Of a DNA stretch of 64,000 bases, positions 52,911 through 63,314 are shown piece by piece; positions within the stretch are counted from its first letter, which is position 1; every line of letters starts with the position of its first letter. The DNA comes from Taudactylus pleione (lineage: Eukaryota > Chordata > Amphibia > Anura > Myobatrachidae). The notes below the pieces were generated by a model that was given only the letters and a program-made list of their open reading frames with translations, ran no database searches and had not been told where the DNA came from. The translations under genes were made by a program, and so were the position numbers. Where the stretch lies: positions 1,283,001-1,347,000 of the forward strand of contig JAUIMM010000719.1 in assembly GCA_031769625.1 (NCBI GenBank), read 5' to 3'.

Positions 52911-55900
52911 ATGTTCTGTGACTGTATTACATTGGCTGATTTTCCTCTGTTCTGTGACTGTATTACAATGGCTGAGTTTCCTCTGGTCTGTGACTGTATT
53001 ACATTGGCTGAGTTTCCATGTTCTGTGACTGTATTACATTGGCTGAGTTTCCTCTATTCTGTGTCTGTATTACATTGGCTGAGTTTCCTCTGTTCTGTGA
53101 CTGTATTACATTGGCTGAGTTTCCATGTTCTGTGACTGTATTACTTTGGCTGAGTTTCCTCTGTTCTGTGACTGTATTACATTGGCTGAGTTTCCTCTAT
53201 TCGGTGACTGTATTACATTGGCTGATTTTCCTCTGTTCTGTGACTGTATTACATTGGCTGAGTTTCCATGTTCTGTGACTGTATTACACTGGCTGAGTCT
53301 CCATGTTCTGTGACTGTATTACATTGGCTGAGTTTCCATGTTCTGTGACTGTATTACATTGGCTGAGTTTCCATATTCTGTGACTGTATTACATTGGTTG
53401 ATTTTCCATGTTCTGTGACTGTATTACATTGGCTAAGTCTCCATGTTCTGTGACTGTATTACATTGGCAGAGTTTCCATGTTCTGTGACTGTATTACATT
53501 GGCTGAGTTTCCTTGTTCTGTGACTGTATTACATTGGTTGAGTTTCCATATTCTGTGACTGTATTACATTGGCTGAGTCTCCATGTTCTGTGACAATTAC
53601 ATTGGCTGAGTTTCCATGTTCTGTGACTGTATTACATTGGCTGAGTTTCCATATTCTGTGACTTTCTTACATTGGTTGAATTTCGATGTTCTGTGACTGT
53701 ATTACATTGGCTGAGTCTCCATTTTCTGTGACTTTATTACATTGGCTGAGTTTCCATATTCTGTGACTGTATTACATTGGCTGAGTTTCCTCTGTTCTGT
53801 GACTTTATTACATTGGTTGAGTTTCCATGTTCTGTGACTGTATTACATTGGCTGAGTCTCCATTTTCTGTGACTGTATTACATTGGCTGAGTTTCCATGT
53901 TCTGTGACTGTATTACATTGGCTGATTTTCCATGTTCTGTGACTGTATTACATTGGCTGAGTTTCCATGTTCTGTGACTGTATTACATTGGCTGTGTTTC
54001 CATGTTCTGTGACTTTATTACATTGGCTGAGTTTCCATGTTCTGTGACTGTATTACAGGGGCTGAGTTTCCATGTTCTGTGACTGTATTACATTGGTTGA
54101 GTTAACATGTTCTGTGACTGTATTACATTGGCTGAGTTTCCTCTATTCTGTGACTGTATTACATTGGCTGATTTTCCTCTGTTCTGTGACTGTATTACAT
54201 TGGCTGAGTTTCCATGTCTGTGACTGTATTACATTGGCTGAGTCTCCATGTTCTGTGACTGTATTACATTGGCTGAGTTTCCATGTTCTGTGACTTTATT
54301 AAATTGGCTGAGTTTCCATATTCTGTGACTGTATTACATTGGTTGAGTTTCCATGTTCTGTGACTGTATTACATTGGCTGAGTCTCCATGTTCTGTGACT
54401 GTATTACATTGGCTGAGTTTCCATGTTCTGTGACTGTATTACATTGGCTGAGTTTCCTTGTTCTGTGACTGTATTACATTGGTTGAGTTTCCATATTCTG
54501 TGACTGTATTGCATTGGCTGAGTCTCCATGTTCTGTGACTATTACATTGGCTGAGTTTCCATGTTCTGTGACTGTATTACATTGGCTGAGTTTCCATATT
54601 CTGTGACTTTCTTACATTGGTTGAATTTCGATGTTCTGTGACTGTATTGCATTGGCTGAGTCTCCATTTTCTGTGACTGTATTACATTGGCTGAGTTTCC
54701 ATGTTCTGTGACTGTATTACATTGGCTGATTTTCCATGTTCTGTGACTGTATTACATTGGCTGAGTTTCCATGTTCTGTAACTGTATTACATTGGCTGTG
54801 TTTCCATGTTCTGTGACTTTATTACATTGGCTGAGTTTCCATGTTCTGTGACTGTATTACAGGGGCTGAGTTTCCATGTTCTGTGACTGTATTACATTGG
54901 TTGAGTTAACATGGTCTGTGACTGTATTACATTGGCTGAGTTTCCTCTGTTCTGTGACTGTTTTACATTGGCTGAGTTTCCTCTGTTCTGTGACTGTATT
55001 ACATTGGCTGTGTTTCCTCTATTCTGTGACTGTATTACATTGGCTGAGTTTCCTCTGTTCTGTGACTGTATTACATTGACTGAGTTTCCATGTTCTGTGA
55101 CTGTATTACATTGGCTGAGTCTCCATGTTCTGTGACTGTATTACATTGGCTGAGTCTCCATGTTCTGTGACTGTATTACATTGGCTGAGTTTCCTCTGTT
55201 CTGTGACTGTATGACATTGGTTGAGTTTCCATGTTCTGTGACTGTATTACATTGGCTGAGTCTCCATGTTCTGTGACTGTATTACATTGGCTGAGTTTCC
55301 ATGTTCTGTGACTGTATTACATTGGCTGAGTTTCCATGTTCTGTGACTTTATTACATTGGCTGAGTTTCCATGTTCTGTGACTGTATTACATTGGCTGAG
55401 TTTCCATGTTCTGTGACTGTATTACATTTGCTGAGTTTCCTTTATTCTGTGACTGTATTACATTGGCTGATTTTCCTCTGTTCTGTGACTGTATTACATT
55501 GGCTGAGTTTCCATGTTCTGTGACTGTATTACATTGGCTGAGTTTCCATGTTCTGTGACTGTATTACATTGGCTGAGTCTCCATGTTCTGTGACTGTATT
55601 ACATTGGCTGAGTTTCCAAGTTCTGTGACTGTATTACATTGGCTGAGTTTCCATATTCTGTGACTGTATTACATTGGCTGAGTCTCCATGTTCTGTGACT
55701 GTATTACATTGGCTGAGTTTCCATGTTCTGTGACTGTATTACATTGGCTGAGTTTCCATGTTCTGTGACTGTATTACATTGGCTGAGTCTCCATGTTCTG
55801 TGACTGTATTACATTGGCTGAGTTTCCATGTTCTGTGACTGTATTACATTGGCTGAGTTTCCATATTCTGTGACTTTCTTACATTTGTTGAATTTCGATG

Positions 55901-57479
55901 TTCTGTGACTGTATTACATTGGCTGAGTCTCCATTTTCTGTGACTGGATTACATTGGCTGAGTTTCCATATTCTGTGACTGTATTACATTGGCTGAGTTT
56001 CCTCTGTTCTGTGACTTTATTACATTGGTTGAGTTTCCATGTTCTGTGACTGTATTACATTGGCTGAGTCTCCATTTTCTGTGACTGTATTACATTGGCT
56101 GAGTCTCCATGTTCTGTGACTGTATTACATTGGCTGATTTTCCATGTTCTGTGACTGTATTACATTGGCTGAGTTTCCATGTTCTGTGACTGTATTACTT
56201 TGGCTGTGTTTCCATGTTCTGTGACTTTATTACATTGCCTGTGTTTCCATGTTCTGTGACTTTATTACATTGGCTGAGTTTCCATGTTCTGTGACTGTAT
56301 TACAATGGCTGAGTTTCCATGTTCTGTGACTGTACTACATTGGCTGAGATTCCATGTTCTGTGACTGTATTACAGGGGCTGAGTTTCCATGTTCTGTGAC
56401 TGTATTACATTGGCTGAGTTTCCATGTTCTGTGACTGTATTACATTGGCTGTGTTTCCATGTTCTGTGACTTTATTACATTGGCTGAGTTTCCAGGTTCT
56501 GTGACTGTATTACAGGGGCTGAGTTTCCATGTTCTGTGACTGTATTACATTGGCTGAGTTTCCTCTGTTCTGTGACTGTATTACATTGGCTGAGTTTCCT
56601 CTGTTCTGTGACTGTATTACATTGGCTGAGTTTCCTCTGTTCTGTGACTGTATTACATTGGTTGAGTTTCCTCTGTTCTGTGACTGTATTACATTGGTTG
56701 AGTTTCCATGTTCTGTGACTGTATTACATTGGCTGAGTTTCCTCTGTTCTGTGACTGTATTACATTGGCTGAGTTTCCATGTTCTGTGACTGTATTACAT
56801 TGGCTAAGTTTCCATGTTCTGTGACTGTATTACATTGGCTGAGTTTCCTTGTTCTGTGACTGTATTACATTGGCTGAGTTTCCATGTTCTGTGACTGTAT
56901 TACATTGGCTAAGTTTCCATGTTCTGTGACTGTATTACATGGGCTGAGTTTCCTTGTTCTGTGACTGTATTACATTGGCTGAGTTTCCATGTTCTGTGAC
57001 TGTATTACATTGGCTGAGTTTCCTCTGTTCTGTGACTGTATTACATTGGCTGAGTTTCCATGTTCTGTGACTGTATTACATTGGCTGTGTTTCCATGTTC
57101 TGTGACTTTATTACATTGGCTGAGTTTCCATGTTCTGTGACTGTATTACAGGAGCTGAGTTTCCATGTTCTGTGACTGTATTACATTGGCTGAGTTTCCA
57201 TGTTCTGTGACTGTATTACATTGGCTGTGTTTCCATGTTCTGTGACTTTATTACATTGGCTGAGTTTCCAAGTTCTGTAACTGTATTACATTGGCTGAGT
57301 TTCCATGTTCTGTGACTGTATTACATTGGCTGAGTTTCCATGTTCTGTGACTGTACTACATTGGCTGAGATTCCATGTTCTGTGACTTTATTACATTGGT
57401 TGAGTTTCCATGTTCTGTGACTGTATTACAGGGGCTGAGTTTCCATGTTCTGTGACTGTATTACATCGGTTGAGTTAAC
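52911..57479 (+). repeat. HOR unit 16 (4,569 bp), return of the full-length type
   Basis: Module A 52911-53313, GTGACAATTAC (about 53594), GTTAAC 54101, short CATGTCTG monomer, ACTATTAC (about 54540), module B 54905-55135, module C 56529-56789, and the CAGGAG and AAGTTCTGTAACTG tail. The GGCAGAC pair of monomers present in most tails is missing near 57380 (70 bp). Modules A and B lie 4,569-4,570 bp from their counterparts in unit 17. Confidence 0.85.
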
Positions 57480-59159
57480 ATGTTCTGTGACTGTATTACA
57501 TTGGCTGATTTTCCTCTGTTCTGTGACTGTATTACATTGGCTGAGTTTCCTCTAGTCTGTGACTGTATTACATTGGCTGAGTTTCCATGTTCTGTGACTG
57601 TATTACATTGGCTGAGTTTCCTCTATTCTGTGTCTGTATTACATTGGCTGAGTTTCCTCTGTTCTGTGACTGTATTACATTGGCTGAGTTTCCATGTTCT
57701 GTGACTGTATTACTTTGGCTGAGTTTCCTCTGTTCTGTGACTGTATTACATTGGCTGAGTTTCCTCTATTCGGTGACTGTATTACATTGGCTGATTTTCC
57801 TCTGTTCTGTGACTGTATTACATTGGCTGAGTTTCCATGTTCTGTGACTGTATTACACTAGCTGAGTCTCCATGTTCTGTGACTGTATTACATTGGCTGA
57901 GTTTCCATGTTCTGTGACTGTATTACATTGGCTGAGTTTCCATATTCTGTGACTGTATTACATTGGTTGATTTTCCATGTTCTGTGACTGTATTACATTG
58001 GCTAAGTCTCCATGTTCTGTGACTGTATTACATTGGCTGAGTTTCCATGTTCTGTGACTGTATTACATTGGCTGAGTTTCCTTGTTCTGTGACTGTATTA
58101 CATTGGTTGAGTTTCCATATTCTGTGACTGTATTACATTGGCTGAGTCTCCATGTTCTGTGACAATTACATTGGCTGAGTTTCCATGTTCTGTGACTGTA
58201 TTACATTGGCTGAGTATCCATATTCTGTGACTTTCTTACATTGGTTGAATTTCGATGTTCTGTGACTGTATTACATTGGCTGAGTCTCCATTTTCTGTGA
58301 CTGTATTACATTGGCTGAGTTTCCATATTCTGTGACTGTATTACATTGGCTGAGTTTCCTCTGTTCTGTGACTTTATTACATTGGTTGAGTTTCCATGTT
58401 CTGTGACTGTATTACATTGGCTGAGTCTCCATTTTCTGTGACTGTATTACATTGGCTGAGTTTCCATGTTCTGTGACTGTATTACATTGGCTGATTTTCC
58501 ATGTTCTGTGACTGTATTACATTGGCTGAGTTTCCATGTTCTGTGACTGTATTACATTGGCTGTGTTTCCATGTTCTGTGACTTTATTACATTGGCTGAG
58601 TTTCCATGTTCTGTGACTGTATTACAGGGGCTGAGTTTCCATGTTCTGTGACTGTATTACATTGGTTGAGTTAACATGTTCTGTGACTGTATTACATTGG
58701 CTGAGTTTCCTCTATTCTGTGACTGTATTACATTGGCTGATTTTCCTCTGTTCTGTGACTGTATTACATTGGCTGAGTTTCCATCTCTGTGACTGTATTA
58801 CATTGGCTGAGTCTCCATGTTCTGTGACTGTATTACATTGGCTGAGTTTCCATGTTCTGTGACTGTATTACATTGGCTGAGTTTCCATATTCTGTGACTG
58901 TATTACATTGGTTGAGTTTCCATGTTCTGTGACTGTATTACATTGGCTGAGTCTCCATGTTCTGTGACTGTATTACATTGGCTGAGTTTCCATGTTCTGT
59001 GACTGTATTACATTGGCTGAGTTTCCTTGTTCTGTGACTGTATTACATTGGTTGAGTTTCCATATTCTGTGACTGTATTACATTGGCTGAGTCTCCATGT
59101 TCTGTGACTATTACATTGGCTGAGTTTCCATGTTCTGTGACTGTATTACATTGGCTGAG

Positions 59160-60910
59160 TTTCCTCTGTTCTGTGACTTTATTACATTGGTTGAGTTTCC
59201 ATGTTCTGTGACTGTATTACATTGGCTGAGTCTCCATTTTCTGTGACTGTATTACATTGGCTGAGTTTCCATGTTCTGTGACTGTATTACATTGGCTGAT
59301 TTTCCATGTTCTGTGACTGTATTACATTGGCTGAGTTTCCATGTTCTGTGACTGTATTACATTGGCTGTGTTTCCATGTTCTGTGACTTTATTACATTGG
59401 CTGAGTTTCCATGTTCTGTGACTGTATTACAGGGGCTGAGTTTCCATGTTCTGTGACTGTATTACATTGGTTGATTTAACATGGTCTGTGACTGTATTAC
59501 ATTGGCTGAGTTTCCTCTGTTCTGTGACTGTTTTACATTGGCTGAGTTTCCTCTGTTCTGTGACTGTATTACATTGGCTGTGTTTCCTCTATTCTGTGAC
59601 TGTATTACATTGGCTGAGTTTCCTCTGTTCTGTGACTGTATTACATTGGCTGAGTTTCCATGTTCTGTGACTGTATTACATTGGCTGAGTCTCCATGTTC
59701 TGTGACTGTATTACATTGGCTGAGTTTCCTCTGTTCTGTGACTGTATGACATTGGTTGAGTTTCCATGTTCTGTGACTGTATTACATTGGTTGAGTCTCC
59801 AAGTTCTGTGACTGTATTACATTGGCTGAGTTTCCATGTTCTGTGACTGTATTACATTGGCTGAGTTTCCTCTGTTCTGTGACTGTATGACATTGGTTGA
59901 GTTTCCATGTTCTGTGACTGTATTACATTGGTTGAGTCTCCAAGTTCTGTGACTGTATTACATTGGCTGAGTTTCCATGTTCTGTGACTGTATTACATTG
60001 GCTGAGTCTCCATGTTCTGTGACTGTATTACATTGGCTGAGTTTCCATGTTCTGTGACTGTATTACATTGGCTGAGTTTCCTTGTTCTGTGACTGTATTA
60101 CATTGGTTGAGTTTCCATATTCTGTGACTGTATTACATTGGCTGAGTCTCCATGTTCTGTGACTATTACATTGGCTGAGTTTCCATGTTCTGTGACTGTA
60201 TTACATTGGCTGAGTTTCCATAATCTGTGACTTTCTTACATTGGTTGAATTTCGATGTTCTGTGACTGTATTGCATTGGCTGAGTCTCCATTTTCTGTGA
60301 CTGTATTACATTGGCTGAGTTTCCATATTCTGTGACTGTATTACATTGGCTGAGTTTCCTCTGTTCTGTGACTTTATTACATTGGTTGAGTTTCCATGTT
60401 CTGTGACTGTATTACATTGGCTGAGTCTCCATTTTCTGTGACTGTATTACATTGGCTGAGTTTCCATGTTCTGTGACTGTATTACATTGGCTGATTTTCC
60501 ATGTTCTGTGACTGTATTACATTGGCTGAGTTTCCATGTTCTGTGACTGTATTACATTGGCTGTGTTTCCATGTTCTGTGACTTTATTACATTGGCTGAG
60601 TTTCCATGTTCTGTGACTGTATTACAGGGGCTGAGTTTCCATGTTCTGTGACTGTATTACATTGGTTGAGTTAACATGGTCTGTGACTGTATTACATTGG
60701 CTGAGTTTCCTCTGTTCTGTGACTGTTTTACATTGGCTGAGTTTCCTCTGTTCTGTGACTGTATTACATTGGCTGTGTTTCCTCTATTCTGTGACTGTAT
60801 TACATTGGCTGAGTTTCCTCTGTTCTGTGACTGTATTACATTGGCTGAGTTTCCATGTTCTGTGACTGTATTACATTGGCTGAGTCTCCATGTTCTGTGA
60901 CTGTATTACA
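59160..60910 (+). repeat. 1,195-bp spaced duplication of the module B region
   Basis: Positions 59160-59715 match 60355-60910 at a shift of 1,195 bp, including module B and its approach (CCTCTG / GACTTTATT / TTGGTTGAG / TCTCCATTTTC / GATTTTCC / GTGTTTCC / CAGGGG). The first copy has GATTTAAC and the second GTTAAC. The left edge of the first copy lies at a junction that skips the TTTCTTAC/TTTCGATG monomers, which are present before the second copy (with a private CCATAATCTG). Confidence 0.85.
59715..59997 (+). repeat. 141-bp tandem duplication (four monomers)
   Basis: ACTGTATGACATTGG occurs at 59741 and 59882, and TCTCCAAGTTCTG with AAGTTCTG at 59801 and 59942, both 141 bp apart. The duplicated block is one 36-mer plus three 35-mers. 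It is a single-locus event, not seen in the other copies of this region. Confidence 0.85.
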
Positions 60911-63314
60911 TTGGTTGAGTCTCCATGTTCTGTGACTGTATTACATTGGCTGAGTTTCCTCTGTTCTGTGACTGTATGACATTGGTTGAGTTTCCATGTG
61001 CTGTGACTGTATTACATTGGTTGAGTCTCCATGTTCAGTGAATGTATTACATTGGCTGAGTTTCCATGTTCTGTGACTGTATTACATTGGCTGAGTTTCC
61101 ATGTTCTGTGACTTTATTACATTGGCTGAGTTTCCATGTTCTGTGACTGTATTACATTGGCTGAGTTTCCATGTTCTGTGACTGTATTACATTTGCTGAG
61201 TTTCCTCTATTCTGTGACTGTATTACATTGGCTGATTTTCCTCTGTTCTGTGACTGTATTACATTGGCTGAGTTTCCATGTTCTGTGACTGTATTACATT
61301 GGCTGAGTTTCCATGTTCTGTGACTGTATTACATTGGCTGAGTCTCCATGTTCTGTGACTGTATTACATTGGCTGAGTTTCCAAGTTCTGTGACTGTATT
61401 ACATTGGCTGAGTTTCCATATTCTGTGACTGTATTACATTGGCTGAGTCTCCATGTTCTGTGACTGTATTACATTGGCTGAGTTTCCATGTTCTGTGACT
61501 GTATTACATTGGCTGAGTTTCCATGTTCTGTGACTGTATTACATTGGCTGAGTCTCCATGTTCTGTGACTGTATTACATTGGCTGAGTTTCCATGTTCTG
61601 TGACTGTATTACATTTTCTGAGTTTCCATATTCTGTGACTTTCTTACATTTGTTGAATTTCGATGTTCTGTGACTGTATTACATTGGCTGAGTCTCCATT
61701 TTCTGTGACTGGATTACATTGGCTGAGTTTCCATATTCTGTGACTGTATTACATTGGCTGAGTTTCCTCTGTTCTGTGACTTTATTACATTGGTTGAGTT
61801 TCCATGTTCTGTGACTGTATTACATTGGCTGAGTCTCCATTTTCTGTGACTGTATTACATTGGCTGAGTCTCCATGTTCTGTGACTGTATTACATTGGCT
61901 GATTTTCCATGTTCTGTGACTGTATTACATTGGCTGAGTTTCCATGTTCTGTGACTGTATTACTTTGGCTGTGTTTCCATGTTCTGTGACTTTATTACAT
62001 TGCCTGTGTTTCCATGTTCTGTGACTTTATTACATTGGCTGAGTTTCCATGTTCTGTGACTGTATTACAATGGCTGAGTTTCCATGTTCTGTGACTGTAC
62101 TACATTGGCTGAGATTCCATGTTCTGTGACTGTATTACAGGGGCTGAGTTTCCATGTTCTGTGACTGTATTACATTGGCTGAGTTTCCATGTTCTGTGAC
62201 TGTATTACATTGGCTGTGTTTCCATGTTCTGTGACTTTATTACATTGGCTGAGTTTCCAGGTTCTGTGACTGTATTACAGGGGCTGAGTTTCCATGTTCT
62301 GTGACTGTATTACATTGGCTGAGTTTCCTCTGTTCTGTGACTGTATTACATTGGCTGAGTTTCCTCTGTTCTGTGACTGTATTACATTGGCTGAGTTTCC
62401 TCTGTTCTGTGACTGTATTACATTGGTTGAGTTTCCTCTGTTCTGTGACTGTATTACATTGGTTGAGTTTCCATGTTCTGTGACTGTATTACATTGGCTG
62501 AGTTTCCTCTGTTCTGTGACTGTATTACATTGGCTGAGTTTCCATGTTCTGTGACTGTATTACATTGGCTAAGTTTCCATGTTCTGTGACTGTATTACAT
62601 TGGCTGAGTTTCCTTGTTCTGTGACTGTATTACATTGGCTGAGTTTCCATGTTCTGTGACTGTATTACATTGGCTAAGTTTCCATGTTCTGTGACTGTAT
62701 TACATGGGCTGAGTTTCCTTGTTCTGTGACTGTATTACATTGGCTGAGTTTCGATGTTCTGTGACTGTATTACATTGGCTGAGTTTCCTCTGTTCTGTGA
62801 CTGTATTACATTGGCTGAGTTTCCATGTTCTGTGACTGTATTACATTGGCTGTGTTTCCATGTTCTGTGACTTTATTACATTGGCTGAGTTTCCATGTTC
62901 TGTGACTGTATTACAGGAGCTGAGTTTCCATGTTCTGTGACTGTATTACATTGGCTGAGTTTCCATGTTCTGTGACTGTATTACATTGGCTGTGTTTCCA
63001 TGTTCTGTGACTTTATTACATTGGCTGAGTTTCCATGTTCTGTGACTGTACTACATTGGCTGAGATTCCATGTTCTGTGACTGTATTACATTGGCTGAGT
63101 TTCCATGTTCTGTGACTTTATTACATTGGCAGACTTTCCATGTTCTGTGACTGTTTTACATTGGCTGAGTTTCCATGTTCTGTGACTGTATTACATTGGC
63201 TGTGTTTCCATGTTCTGTGACTTTATTACATTGGTTGAGTTTCCATGTTCTGTGACTGTATTACAGGGGCTGAGTTTCCATGTTCTGTGACTGTATTACA
63301 TCGGTTGAGTTAAC

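Larger units (their letters stand above)
57480..63314 (+). repeat. Expanded HOR unit 17 (5,835 bp)
   Basis: It has the same order as unit 16 plus 1,195 bp and 70 bp. Module A is 57480-57882 and GTTAAC 58670. Module B is present twice (59475-59705 and 60670-60900). Module C is 62294-62554, 5,765 bp from that of unit 16 (4,570 + 1,195). The GGCAGAC monomers missing from unit 16 are present near 63128, which accounts for the last 70 bp. A CCATCTCTG monomer near 58783 is private. Confidence 0.85.
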
